The notes under the pieces were generated by a model, which saw nothing but the letters and a program-made list of their open reading frames with translations, was not told where the DNA came from and did not search any database. DNA of 47,702 bases from an uncultured Planctomycetaceae bacterium (lineage in GTDB: Bacteria; Planctomycetota; Planctomycetia; Gemmatales; Gemmataceae): positions 1 to 47,702 of the forward strand of contig CAJCCR010000122.1 in the NCBI GenBank assembly GCA_903960945.1, given 5' to 3'. Positions 25,999 through 35,081 of the stretch are shown in pieces. The stretch's first letter is position 1. The number at the start of each line of letters is the position of its first letter. Both the position numbers and the translations under genes were made by a program.

Positions 25999-27819
25999 TT
26001 ACTTCGCTCCGCCCATCTCGCGGCGGTACAAAGGTAAATGTCTGTAATATACTTCCATGGTAAGAAGAGCCATGGATGTAGCCATAAGTCTGCCACCAGC
26101 GTCAGAGTGGGCGCCAAGAGCATCCCAGCTTCCAGCGAGCATGATTTTTTTAGGATCAGTTCCCTGAACTTGTTTCGCAATTAAAATATCACGAACCCCA
26201 TTTTTACGAACCCCACCAACTTCAGGGCCTAGGTTCCAGAAATCCCAAGCTTCACCACCCATATGGTGCATTACCTGAGTTGCGTAGTAAATTTGGTACA
26301 TGTTGTAATTGGCAGGGCTAACACCTGGGTGAATCTTTTTCATGATCTCCACACCTTTTAAAAGGCCTGGGTTTCTTGGGTTAACACCCATGTACTGCCT
26401 GCAAAGCATACCGATAGCTGTCATTGCAGGGGCAGCACCTGGATCGGTGTAACCATAGCCACCAGATTTTGGGTCGTAGACACCATCAAGATATTTTTCA
26501 ACCATTTTGTATCGTTCGGTTGGGACTTTTAGGCCAGCCATTTGACCGCTCTTTAATGCCATAGTGCACCAACCGGTCACCGAAGTATCCCCAGGTTGTT
26601 TAGGGCCGTAGCGCCAGCCACCACCATCATGTTGGGCATAAATTAAATAGTCTAAAGCTTTTTGGGCAGAGATTTTGATTAAGGGATCACTCGTCATACC
26701 GTAAGCCTCGCACATAGCGATTGTTGCCAATGGGTGAGAATAAAGCCCACCGCCATAATTGCCATCTTTACCTTGTTTTTTAATAAGGAAGTTGATGCCA
26801 CCCATAACGGTTTTGCTGAAATCTTCTTGGGATTTTTTGCCCGAGGGTTTATGGGTTATACCTGCAGCAAGGAAAGGCAATAAACCAAATCCTGTTCCTG
26901 CGATATCATTGTTCTGGGCTTTATCAGAGGTGGTATGCTTGATTATTTTGGACGCAGGATTTCCGATAGGGTGGGTTCGATAATGATCACCGTATTTTTC
27001 TAGTGACCAATGGCCATCATCAGCTTGGTGCAAAGCAAAAAATTTAAGGCCTCGAGCAACAGCCGCTTCGGAAAGTGCATTGCCACCGCCTTCAGCAAGA
27101 AGCTTGTCTCTAGTGGCGCCACTACGACCAGCAATACCACCTGGGGCATAAACCCCACCCATGCCGCCAAGGGAACCAACATTACTTCCAAGGCCAGACA
27201 CATCTAAGGAGGGAGCAGCACCAGTACCACCACCAAAACCTGGAGGGGGAGGAACATTCTGAGCAACCGTTTCAGGTGAATTTGGAATGCCAACAGATTG
27301 CGATGGATCTTCAGGGCCGGGAACACTCATCTCGTCTTTGCGATCCACATTGTATTGGGTGGGCACTTCTATATCGTTTCCCACATCTGTAACCGTTAAA
27401 TCTGGTTCGGGTTCAGATTCTTCAATTTTGGTAGGTTCATCAAGTTTGGCAGCTTGAACGGGCCCATTTTCGAATGGAACAAGCATAATTAAGAGGATCA
27501 GCAAACCGTGCATAGCTGCGCTTATAACGCCAGCACCCAATGCCCAAATAATATTGGCGTAGCCGGTGTTATCTTGAAGTGTTTCGGAAAGCTCAACATG
27601 GCCAGCTTCGTGGCCCATTCCTGCGAAAACCGCCAAGCCCATGGTGGGTTTGGTCGCAGCAATAACAGGTACAGCGCCTTCGAGAAGTACGGAAGTAACT
27701 TCGATACCCCTATCGCGGGCAATCATCTCAGCGTTTTTTTCATTTTGAGCAACAATCTTAGATTCAATGGGCTTACCTGTTCCCTTGATTGTGCCTTTAA
27801 CGATATAGTTTTGTGACAT
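25999..27819 (-). CDS. TonB-like anchored protein with a prenyltransferase/squalene-oxidase repeat domain
   Basis: This 606-residue protein has three parts. Residues 1-85 are a small cytoplasmic domain (YIVKGTIKGTGKPIESKIVA, then AEMIARDRGIEVTSVL) that resembles the short N-terminal domains of GspF-type proteins. About 88-115 is one membrane helix (GVISAAMHGLLILLIMLVPF), followed by an acidic, Pro/Gly-rich stretch to about 240, as in TonB. About 250-606 is an alpha/alpha-toroid of squalene-cyclase-type repeats: FFALHQADDGHWSLE, FLIKKQGKDGNYGGG, YLIYAQHDGGGWRYG and YDPKSGGYGYTDPG. The catalytic DxDD of squalene-hopene cyclases is absent; only PGDTSVTGW is seen in the corresponding repeat, so binding rather than cyclisation is likely. 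It is last in a run with ExbB and two ExbD genes, which supports energy coupling to this protein. The role is unknown. Confidence 0.85.
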   Translation of the reverse strand: MSQNYIVKGTIKGTGKPIESKIVAQNEKNAEMIARDRGIEVTSVLLEGAVPVIAATKPTMGLAVFAGMGHEAGHVELSETLQDNTGYANIIWALGAGVISAAMHGLLILLIMLVPFENGPVQAAKLDEPTKIEESEPEPDLTVTDVGNDIEVPTQYNVDRKDEMSVPGPEDPSQSVGIPNSPETVAQNVPPPPGFGGGTGAAPSLDVSGLGSNVGSLGGMGGVYAPGGIAGRSGATRDKLLAEGGGNALSEAAVARGLKFFALHQADDGHWSLEKYGDHYRTHPIGNPASKIIKHTTSDKAQNNDIAGTGFGLLPFLAAGITHKPSGKKSQEDFSKTVMGGINFLIKKQGKDGNYGGGLYSHPLATIAMCEAYGMTSDPLIKISAQKALDYLIYAQHDGGGWRYGPKQPGDTSVTGWCTMALKSGQMAGLKVPTERYKMVEKYLDGVYDPKSGGYGYTDPGAAPAMTAIGMLCRQYMGVNPRNPGLLKGVEIMKKIHPGVSPANYNMYQIYYATQVMHHMGGEAWDFWNLGPEVGGVRKNGVRDILIAKQVQGTDPKKIMLAGSWDALGAHSDAGGRLMATSMALLTMEVYYRHLPLYRREMGGAK

Positions 27820-27879
27820 GAATAACTCTCCTGAAATTTATTGATACTTTATTATTGCATGTATGCTTTGGGAAATCAA

Positions 27880-29082
27880 TCAAATCCTATAGCCGGGAAA
27901 GTTTGAATTTCCAGAATCGTTTTCTGTTAATTTAGACGCAGAACCTTCGATTTGGTTCCCAATAGTGGTCGAATAATCTTTGAAAATAGGGTCGACTTCT
28001 AATCGGCGGTTTCTTAAACGGTTTGTAGTTTTCTGATCACCCTTCAAAAACCAAATAATTAATCCAATAATTCCACAAAGCACAACCAATGAAGATATAG
28101 TAAATAACGGCAGTAAGCCTTTCGCCCAAGTTGAACCGTCTGCTGAAGATTCGATCGAACCCCTTGTGACATTTAATGTTTTTCCAATCACTAAAGGTGT
28201 ATCTTTCCAAGGGTTATCGCTGCCAGTATTTGCTGTTTTGTAGCGATATTTTTTGAAAAAGTAGCCTTGAAATTCAATCAGAAAATCATCTTTTTCAAAA
28301 GGTTGGATGTTGTCAGGCAATTGAGTAAATAGGATACAAACAGGGTTAGGCCCATACATTTCCTGAAAGACCCAACCCTCGTAAAGTTCTGAAACACCAG
28401 CACTGAGTAATGCCCCGGGTGGCGTTAATTTTCTAAGGCGCCTTAGCCTGCCTTTGATCTCCACCACCTCGCCTCGATTTGTCCTGGGTTTGGTCATAAG
28501 GTCTGAGAAAGTAAGGTCTTTACGTGCTGATTGTGCAAAGGCTAAAGCCGAAGTTTGATACGCCATCAGCACGAATTCGCAATAAGCAGAGGCTTCTAAA
28601 TCATCAGTCGAAGGCCCGGAAATTGGCTTTTCGTCTTTCACCCGTTCCAAAAATTCATCGGGAATTGGTCGAACAACATCTGAATTAATTAATGACCAAA
28701 AATCTTCTTCGTCACCGATTTTCAATAACCCGATTGTTTCAATCCCGGAACTTACAGATCCTGCGGGCATAAGAATCAAACCACAAGTTGCAAGAAGAGT
28801 TTTGTCTCGTCTTGAAGAAAAAGGCGCAATAAATGACCATAAATTAAAGCCTGCATCATCCCCGCTAACTAAAGTCGAAATCGAACCTAAAAGCCCAATC
28901 CCTGGCGCGGTTCCCGAGCCAATACAAAGTGTTGCTAAATAGCTCTGCTCGGGTTGAAATAACTGAAATAAAGGAACAGTATCGATATCTTGGGAAGTCG
29001 CTTTTTGCGGCGAAAATAAGCAAGCTAGAATTAAAAAAAATAGGGCGATAGACCTGTAAATGGTGTTGGTTTTAGACATCAT
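27880..29082 (-). CDS. Unknown secreted, membrane-anchored protein in the ExbB/ExbD operon
   Basis: This 400-residue protein has an N-terminal signal (IALFFLILACLFSPQKATSQ, cleavage likely after ATS or SQ) and a C-terminal membrane helix (LFTISSLVVLCGIIGLIIWF) followed by a basic tail of about 60 residues. The bulk should lie in the periplasm. The segment GEVVEIKGRLRRLRKLTPPG, then YEGWVFQEMYGPNPVCILF and FQGYFFKKYRYKT, looks like compact beta-rich domains, possibly OB-like. Two ATGs are adjacent, and the first is taken. It lies 15 bases after the second ExbD gene and 60 bases before the toroid gene, so it is probably part of the same complex. I do not recognise a named family. Confidence 0.8.
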   Translation of the reverse strand: MMSKTNTIYRSIALFFLILACLFSPQKATSQDIDTVPLFQLFQPEQSYLATLCIGSGTAPGIGLLGSISTLVSGDDAGFNLWSFIAPFSSRRDKTLLATCGLILMPAGSVSSGIETIGLLKIGDEEDFWSLINSDVVRPIPDEFLERVKDEKPISGPSTDDLEASAYCEFVLMAYQTSALAFAQSARKDLTFSDLMTKPRTNRGEVVEIKGRLRRLRKLTPPGALLSAGVSELYEGWVFQEMYGPNPVCILFTQLPDNIQPFEKDDFLIEFQGYFFKKYRYKTANTGSDNPWKDTPLVIGKTLNVTRGSIESSADGSTWAKGLLPLFTISSLVVLCGIIGLIIWFLKGDQKTTNRLRNRRLEVDPIFKDYSTTIGNQIEGSASKLTENDSGNSNFPGYRI

Positions 29083-29097
29083 TCGTGCCCGGAAAAA

Positions 29098-29619
29098 TTA
29101 ATTAACCACACTGATGTTGAACCCAGGAGGTTCAACAAAACTGACATTTTTAAAACCAGCTTTGCGGCACGTATCTGCAACCATGATCACATTCGACCAT
29201 TTTAACTTGCTTGCAGGCTGAATTTTAATTACCTCTTTTTCGGCGGCAGTTTCATTAGCTAATTTTAACTTTTCGAAAAGTTCATTAAGATCACCAACGA
29301 TGACAGATCCTGAGTTCTGTTTAATGTGTATCTTCGCGATTTCTCCACGATTTACATCATCCGTAACAGCTTCCACAACAATTGTAACATCAGCTTCGAT
29401 TTTTGGAGGAGCATCAGGGTCGGGTGGCGGCGGTGGTTGTTTTGTTTCCTTGGCTGCAGCTTCATTTTCTGAAGGCAAGCTTAAATCAAACTGACCCTCC
29501 ATACCCGAAGGATTGTACGTAAAAATGAAAAATGTTAGCAATTGAAAAGCCATGTCCAACATAGGAGTGATGGGCAAAATGACTTCTGGTGCTGGTTCTT
29601 CGTTCTTATGCTTACTCAT
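29098..29619 (-). CDS. ExbD/TolR-family protein, second copy
   Basis: This 173-residue stator subunit has one N-terminal membrane helix (ILPITPMLDMAFQLLTFFIF) carrying the proton-path aspartate at residue 22. A polyproline stretch (KQPPPPPDPDAPPK) follows, then a periplasmic ExbD/TolR domain. The helix and the position of the aspartate match the family. The polyproline linker is absent from the first copy, so the two ExbD-like proteins are not interchangeable by sequence. Its start overlaps the stop of the first copy by 4 bases. It should act with the ExbB-like protein to convert proton flow into motion of a periplasmic partner. Confidence 0.9.
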   Translation of the reverse strand: MSKHKNEEPAPEVILPITPMLDMAFQLLTFFIFTYNPSGMEGQFDLSLPSENEAAAKETKQPPPPPDPDAPPKIEADVTIVVEAVTDDVNRGEIAKIHIKQNSGSVIVGDLNELFEKLKLANETAAEKEVIKIQPASKLKWSNVIMVADTCRKAGFKNVSFVEPPGFNISVVN

Positions 29620-30143
29620 ATTGGTTGTGCCACGCTCTTAGTTACAGCCCTGAGTTTTATTTGCCTAAATCCCTCGATTTTGCACATTTGCAGGACACGA
29701 TAAACCTGATCATAGTCAGTAAGCTTATGGGCTCGCATGACAATGGTGGTTTTAACTTTACCATCTTTACTGGTTCTTTTTAGGGTGTTAAACTGGTTTC
29801 GAAGCCAAAACTTAAATTCGCTAAACCGCATGGGTTCTTCGCCAAGTATAATAATAAAAGGATCGCCTTCTTTGAACTTATCGGTAAGCTTTTGAAGGGC
29901 GGTAGCACCTTTAGATTCATAATCCTTTAAAATAAAAGGTCGAACATTAACGAATAAAACATCGGTTTCATTTTTGTCCATGGGCACAGCAGACATGGAT
30001 TCTGGAAGTACAATTTCTTCAGATACCTGATTGGTTACAAAATTAACGCACATCATGAAAAACATTAGAAGCTGCAAAACCACATCCAATAAAGGAGTGA
30101 GGTTTGGTTCCATGTTTCCTTCGCCGGATGCACCATGACTCAT
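29616..30143 (-). CDS. ExbD/TolR-family protein, first copy
   Basis: This 175-residue protein has a short cytoplasmic lead, a single helix with the conserved aspartate at residue 20 (PNLTPLLDVVLQLLMFFMMC), and a periplasmic domain ending IKLRAVTKSVAQPI. The periplasmic part includes PFIIILGEEPMRFSEFKFWL and TIVMRAHKLTDYDQVYRVLQ, typical of ExbD/TolR. It overlaps the second ExbD gene by 4 bases and is separated from the upstream ExbB gene by 100 bases that contain a strong hairpin. Confidence 0.9.
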   Translation of the reverse strand: MSHGASGEGNMEPNLTPLLDVVLQLLMFFMMCVNFVTNQVSEEIVLPESMSAVPMDKNETDVLFVNVRPFILKDYESKGATALQKLTDKFKEGDPFIIILGEEPMRFSEFKFWLRNQFNTLKRTSKDGKVKTTIVMRAHKLTDYDQVYRVLQMCKIEGFRQIKLRAVTKSVAQPI

Positions 30144-30206
30144 GGTATTCTAACCCCTCGTTGACTTTCAGTTCAGTCTTTAACTGGTCCCATTTAACAA
30201 TCGTTG

Positions 30207-30239
30207 TGCTGATCTCTCTTAAAAACAGAGAGATCAGCA
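30207..30239. promoter_or_regulatory. 13-bp perfect stem-loop between the ExbB and ExbD genes
   Basis: TGCTGATCTCTCT (30207-30219) and AGAGAGATCAGCA (30227-30239) are exact reverse complements around a 7-base loop. On the minus strand the stem begins 4 bases after the ExbB stop. The downstream sequence on that strand (CAACGATTG) has no T-run, so it is more likely an RNA-stabilising or partially terminating hairpin than a full terminator. Confidence 0.75.
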
Positions 30240-30243
30240 GCGA

Positions 30244-31086
30244 TTAAACTTGGGGCACGGACTTTGTTGGAACATTTGGAGCCGCAGGAGTTGCAGGAGC
30301 ACCAGGTTGACCTGCTGCTTTTTTAGTACTGTGATACATCTGGGTTAGAAGATCATCAGCGATCAAGCTAGTATCCATCGAAATTTTAATTAATCGATTG
30401 CGATAAAATGCATGAAAGAAAATTGCAGGGACGGATAGGCCAATCCCAAGAAGTGTAACTACAAGTGCATGAGAAATACCATCCGCAAGTTTATCTGGCC
30501 TTGGTGTGGAACCTGGTCTTCCAAGTTCCATAAAACTAAGAATCATACCAAATACGGTTCCAACCAAACCAATAAGGGGCCCAAGTGTCCCAATAGTTGA
30601 AAGATAAGTGATTGCTACTTCCTTGCTGGCTTTAATGCTATCAACCATATTGTAGGCTGATTCTCTGGCATCTTCGATGCCATATTGAAGCCTAGACATA
30701 CCCTGGCTCATAACTCTACCAAGAAAGGAGCCATCTTCTTTGGCTATATCAAAAGCTTGTTTGAATTGCTTCTTATTAACCAAGTCGGTGAATTCTTCGA
30801 CAAAATTTGGGGGAATGGAAGTAGCCATTCGGAGTTCCATTGCTAATAGGCAAACAAGCGCAATAAGAGCAATTGAAATGGCAAGAATCATTGGGCCGAA
30901 CACCCAACCTGCAGATTTAAGAATGTGCATGAAAAGGCTAGGATTGCCAGCAGCAGGTTTATCACCTTCCTCTTTCTTTTCAGCAGCAGGAGGTGCTTCT
31001 TGGAAGGCAAAGGAACTATTAGTGCTTAAAAAAAATCCAACAAGAACAAGCAAAACTAGTGTAAACCTTGACAATGTCCCTGACAT
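30244..31086 (-). CDS. MotA/TolQ/ExbB-family proton channel with signal peptide
   Basis: This 280-residue protein starts at ATG 31086, with AAGGGG upstream; a 9-codon extension is possible. Unlike classical ExbB it begins with a signal peptide (RFTLVLLVLVGFFLSTNSSF, cleavage near SFA) and an Ala/Glu/Lys-rich periplasmic lead, as seen in other ExbB variants with N-terminal extensions. Three membrane helices follow: VFGPMILAISIALIALVCLL, ISTIGTLGPLIGLVGTVFGM-like sequence (YLSTIGTLGPLIGLVGTVFG), and HALVVTLLGIGLSVPAIFFH. The cytoplasmic loop between helices 1 and 2 includes ARESAYNMVDSIKASKEVAI. The C-terminus is Ala/Pro-rich. It heads the operon with two ExbD genes and the toroid protein. Confidence 0.92.
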   Translation of the reverse strand: MSGTLSRFTLVLLVLVGFFLSTNSSFAFQEAPPAAEKKEEGDKPAAGNPSLFMHILKSAGWVFGPMILAISIALIALVCLLAMELRMATSIPPNFVEEFTDLVNKKQFKQAFDIAKEDGSFLGRVMSQGMSRLQYGIEDARESAYNMVDSIKASKEVAITYLSTIGTLGPLIGLVGTVFGMILSFMELGRPGSTPRPDKLADGISHALVVTLLGIGLSVPAIFFHAFYRNRLIKISMDTSLIADDLLTQMYHSTKKAAGQPGAPATPAAPNVPTKSVPQV

Positions 31087-31317
31087 GAAATTCCCCTTAA
31101 TAAGCGTTAGCATCTTGTCTATCCTTTTGAAAACACCAATGTCACTCTATCGAAAATTAATTTGGAAGAAGAAAGCTAAATTTCATTAAACTTTCATTCT
31201 GTAGTTATTTTGACACACAGTAGCAAACATTAGTTCCATAAGAATCAAAAACATTAAAATTAAATTAACTTTCTTTATAACAACGTTGAAATCATGTTCT
31301 GTCAAGGAATTATCGGA

Positions 31318-32256
31318 CTACTTTTCCCCAATTTTTTCTTGGAAGTGTTTCAGCGTTTTTGTGAGGCCCTCTGTTCTTTGTATTTTTGGCTCCCACCCTA
31401 AAAGGTTCTTTGCACGGGTTATATCGGGCTTTCGCACTTTTGGATCATCCTGAGGAAGAGGGTGAAAAATGATTTTGCTTTTACTTCCAGATAAATCAAG
31501 TATTTCTTTTGCAAATTCCAGAATGGTCACCTCACTTGGGTTTCCCAAATTTACTGGCTCATGATAATCCGTGAACAATAATTTTGTGATGCCTGCAACT
31601 AAATCATCAACATGGCAAAAACTTCTCGTTTGCGAACCATCCCCGTACACGGTTAAAGGTTCTCCCCTAAGTGCTTGGCCCATGAAATTAGGCAAAACTC
31701 GTCCATCATCTAGCCTCATACGATTGCCATAGGTATTAAATATTCGGATGATGTGGGTGTTGATGTTATGGCAACGGTGGTAAGCCATTACCATTGCTTC
31801 AGAAAAACGTTTGGCCTCATCATAGACGCCCCGAATGCCTATGGGGTTAACGTTTCCCCAGTAATCTTCGCATTGTGGGTGCCTTTCGGGGTCGCCATAA
31901 ACTTCGCTAGTGCTTGCCAATAGGTAGGAAGAGTTTTTTGCTTTTGCTAAACCTAGAGTGTTATGCGTGCCTAAAGATCCAACCTTCAGCGTTGGGATGG
32001 GGTGCCTAAGATAATCAACCGGACTTGCAGGAGAGGCAAAGTGCAAAATGTTGTCGATCGGGCCATCGATGTCTAAGTGGTGACTGATATCGTGGCGTAT
32101 AAAACTAAATTGCGGATGGCTTCGTAAGTGTTCTACATTTCCAAGGCTGCCGGTAATTAAGTTGTCAACGCAGATAACTTCATGACCAAGGCCCAAAAAG
32201 GTTTCACAAAGGTGAGACCCGACGAAGCCAGCACCGCCGGTAACAAGTGTTCGCAC
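31318..32256 (-). CDS. UDP-glucuronate decarboxylase (SDR family, UXS type)
   Basis: This extended short-chain dehydrogenase has 312 residues from GTG 32256 (MRTLVTGG), chosen because AAAGGA lies 9 bases upstream; a TTG 18 bases earlier is in frame. The NAD-binding motif is GGAGFVGSH (7-15), the Ser/Thr-Glu site is STSEVYGDP (115-123), and the catalytic YDEAK gives Tyr145 and Lys149. The fingerprint [19 protein letters not shown] and the ending with [15 protein letters not shown] match UDP-xylose synthase, which oxidises and decarboxylates UDP-glucuronate. It probably supplies UDP-xylose for polysaccharides. dTDP-glucose dehydratase is a less likely alternative. It is divergent from glgP. Confidence 0.9.
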   Translation of the reverse strand: MRTLVTGGAGFVGSHLCETFLGLGHEVICVDNLITGSLGNVEHLRSHPQFSFIRHDISHHLDIDGPIDNILHFASPASPVDYLRHPIPTLKVGSLGTHNTLGLAKAKNSSYLLASTSEVYGDPERHPQCEDYWGNVNPIGIRGVYDEAKRFSEAMVMAYHRCHNINTHIIRIFNTYGNRMRLDDGRVLPNFMGQALRGEPLTVYGDGSQTRSFCHVDDLVAGITKLLFTDYHEPVNLGNPSEVTILEFAKEILDLSGSKSKIIFHPLPQDDPKVRKPDITRAKNLLGWEPKIQRTEGLTKTLKHFQEKIGEK

Positions 32257-32518
32257 TAGTAAAAATCCTTTCAATCGTTCTTATCGAGGAAGCCTTCCCG
32301 TTGAAATTACCGCAAGGCTCAGTTTACAAACTTTAAAAATCATAAGAATTATTTCTATTATTTTTATGGTTTTATAAACTGCTAATATGTTATCTAATAT
32401 TTGTTGAAAGAATAATAGCTGATTTATTTATTCGACAGATGTGAATTATTAATTGTTTGGTAAATAGTTTTGGTTGTAACTTTTTAGTTCCTTATGTTTA
32501 TTTAAAAAAGAGAGAATC
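32257..32518. other. AT-rich divergent intergenic region
   Basis: This 262-base spacer separates the UDP-glucuronate decarboxylase gene from glgP and must hold promoters for both. It is rich in A and T runs, but I see no convincing -35/-10 pair, RNA gene or long repeat. Confidence 0.6.
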
Positions 32519-35080
32519 ATGAACACAAATCCCATGCGTTTTTACACCGTAGTTCCTAGCCTTCCAGTGCGTTTAAATGCGCTTCATAAGATTGCCTTGA
32601 ATCTTTGGTGGTGCTGGAATCATCAGGCGGTTGAACTCTTTCGAAGAATTAATCCAGATCAATTTGAATTGGTTGATCATAGCCCGGTTCGACTTTTAAA
32701 TCAGCTTTCGCAAAAGCAGACAGCAGAATTGCTTTCAGATGAAGGTTTTCTGAATCATATGGATCGTGTTGAACAAGATTTTGATCGCTACATGTCTGCT
32801 ACAACATGGTTTCAGGAACATTATTCCAAAGATAAGAACCTTTGCAGGATCGCTTACTTTAGTGCTGAATTTGGTATTCATGAAAGTATTCCTGTCTATT
32901 CAGGCGGTCTTGGAGTTCTTGCAGGCGATCATCTTAAAGCTGCGAGCGATATTGGCATTCCATTGTATGGCGTTGGTTTGATGTATCGTGAGGGCTATTT
33001 CAGGCAATATTTAAATGCAGATGGCTGGCAGCAAGAGCGTTATCCTGAAAATGATTTCTTTGGCCTACCAGCTGTTCAGGTGCTCGATAAGTCAGGCCAT
33101 CCTCTTGTTGTTAAGGTTCATTTCCCTGGCAGAGATGTGCTTGTTAAAGTTTGGCAAATTAATGTTGGTAGGGTTCCTTTGCTTTTGCTCGACACCAATA
33201 TTATTGAAAATCAACAAGAAGATCGGGCCATTACTGCAAGGCTTTACGGTGGAGATACTGAAAATCGAATTCGCCAAGAAGTAGTTCTTGGTATGGCAGG
33301 GGCCAAAGTTTTACATGCCTTGGGTATCGACCCAACGGTATTCCACATGAATGAAGGCCATAGTGCATTTTCATGCTTGGAAAGAATTCGATGCCTGATG
33401 ACTGAAAAGAAGATTGATTTTCATAAGGCAAGAGAAGCCGTTTCTGCAGGTACCGTATTCACCACTCACACGCCTGTACCAGCAGGAAATGATCGTTTTT
33501 CACCTGCCCAAATTGAGCACTACTTTAGTGGTTTGATGGCTTCTTTTGGCATGAGCAAGGAAGAGTTTCTTGGCCTTGGTCGCGAAAACCCTTCTGATAC
33601 TAATGAAACTTTTTGCATGACTGTTCTTGCCGTGCGTCTTTCGAATGTAAGCAATGGTGTAAGCAAGTTGCATGGTGAAGTAAGCAGGAATATGTGGAAA
33701 AATATATGGAGTGGATTGTTGGACAAAGAGGTTCCCATAACCTCGGTTACCAATGGGGTTCATACCAGTACTTGGGTTTCCCCCGATATGGTTCAACTTT
33801 ATGACCGATATTTGGGTGCAGGTTGGGGGCTGAAGCCCAACGATGAAACCTTGTGGAAACGCATTGATTCTATTCCGGATGCTGAACTGTGGAGAACCCA
33901 TGAAAGACGAAGGGAAAGGCTTGTTTCCTTTACTCGCAGAAGACTGAAAATGCAGCTGAAAAATCGGGCTGCAACTTCTTCCGAAATATCCCGTGCTGAT
34001 GAGATTCTTGATCCCGAAGCTTTGACCATCGGGTTTGCTCGAAGGTTTGCAACCTACAAGCGTGGTGCGCTTATATTCAAGCATCTTGATAGGCTTGCAG
34101 CGCTTGTGAATAATAAAGATCGGCCAGTGCAGATTCTTTTTGCAGGCAAAGCTCATCCGCAAGATAACGGCGGAAAAGAATTGATTGCTGAAATTGTTCA
34201 TATGACCAAGCGAGCTGAATTCAAACATCGCGTTGTTTTCCTTGAAGATTACGAAATGAATGTTGCTCGTTATATGGTGCAAGGGGTTGATGTTTGGCTT
34301 AACAATCCGCGCAGGCCTTTGGAAGCTTCTGGTACCAGTGGTATGAAGGTGGCAGTAAATGGCGGATTAAACCTAAGTATTCTCGATGGTTGGTGGTGCG
34401 AAGGTTTTAATGGGCAAAATGGTTGGGCTATCGGCGCAGGGGAAGAGTATTCTGATCTTGAATATCAGGATGAAGTTGAAAGTAGGGCGATTTACGATCT
34501 TCTTGAACAAGAAATCGTGCCCCTCTTTTACAACCGTAGTACCGATGGTTTACCTAGGGGTTGGATCAAGATGATGAAGAATGCCATCAGTACCTTGGCT
34601 CCAGTCTTTAGCACTTCCCGAATGGTTGCGGAGTATACTAAAGTGTGTTATTGGCCTAGTTCAGTACGGTATAACAAGCTTTCTTTAAATAATTTTCAGG
34701 GTGCGAATGATCTGGCCCAATGGCGTCATCGTCTGCATGAGCAATGGCGTCATTTAGGTGTTCATGAAATTTCAAATCCTCATCACGATCCGCATAAGGT
34801 GGGGGCTAAATTTCATATTAAAGCCAAGGTTCATCTTGGTCAATTGACTCCCGCAGATGTTGATGTGCAGATCTATTATGGCCCCATGGATTCCAACTGG
34901 GAGATTCAAGAAATCCATATTGCATCCATGAAGCATGAGAAGCAGGAGCATCACGATTGGATATTTACTGGCGAGATTCCCTGTAATTCTAGTGGTCAGC
35001 ATGGGTATAGGATTCGGGTATTACCCAAGCATCCCGACCTTGCAAATCAATTAGAACCAGGTTTGATTCTCTGGAGTTGA
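32519..35080 (+). CDS. glgP: Alpha-glucan (glycogen/starch-type) phosphorylase
   Basis: The enzyme releases glucose-1-phosphate from alpha-1,4-glucans using phosphate and pyridoxal phosphate. The 853 residues begin with the DUF3417 domain of the short alpha-glucan phosphorylase group (LPVRLNALHKIALNLWWCWN). The glucosyltransferase core includes FSAEFGIHESIPVYSGGLGV, HMNEGHSAFSCLERIR and TFTTHTPVPAGNDRF-type sequence. The PLP site is EASGTSGMKVAVNGGLNLS, with Lys610 as the Schiff-base lysine. ATG 32519 is preceded by AAGAGAGAA. It ends one base from the convergent ABC permease stop. It is probably involved in use of stored glycogen or maltodextrins; no other glycogen gene is in the window. Confidence 0.95.
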   Translation: MNTNPMRFYTVVPSLPVRLNALHKIALNLWWCWNHQAVELFRRINPDQFELVDHSPVRLLNQLSQKQTAELLSDEGFLNHMDRVEQDFDRYMSATTWFQEHYSKDKNLCRIAYFSAEFGIHESIPVYSGGLGVLAGDHLKAASDIGIPLYGVGLMYREGYFRQYLNADGWQQERYPENDFFGLPAVQVLDKSGHPLVVKVHFPGRDVLVKVWQINVGRVPLLLLDTNIIENQQEDRAITARLYGGDTENRIRQEVVLGMAGAKVLHALGIDPTVFHMNEGHSAFSCLERIRCLMTEKKIDFHKAREAVSAGTVFTTHTPVPAGNDRFSPAQIEHYFSGLMASFGMSKEEFLGLGRENPSDTNETFCMTVLAVRLSNVSNGVSKLHGEVSRNMWKNIWSGLLDKEVPITSVTNGVHTSTWVSPDMVQLYDRYLGAGWGLKPNDETLWKRIDSIPDAELWRTHERRRERLVSFTRRRLKMQLKNRAATSSEISRADEILDPEALTIGFARRFATYKRGALIFKHLDRLAALVNNKDRPVQILFAGKAHPQDNGGKELIAEIVHMTKRAEFKHRVVFLEDYEMNVARYMVQGVDVWLNNPRRPLEASGTSGMKVAVNGGLNLSILDGWWCEGFNGQNGWAIGAGEEYSDLEYQDEVESRAIYDLLEQEIVPLFYNRSTDGLPRGWIKMMKNAISTLAPVFSTSRMVAEYTKVCYWPSSVRYNKLSLNNFQGANDLAQWRHRLHEQWRHLGVHEISNPHHDPHKVGAKFHIKAKVHLGQLTPADVDVQIYYGPMDSNWEIQEIHIASMKHEKQEHHDWIFTGEIPCNSSGQHGYRIRVLPKHPDLANQLEPGLILWS

Positions 35081-35081
35081 T

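Noticed and set aside
33500-34282. 260-codon open frame antisense to glgP
   Set aside because: It lies wholly within glgP, whose protein is strongly conserved in the other frame. The translated product is rich in Ile, His and Asn with no motif, as expected for a shadow frame.
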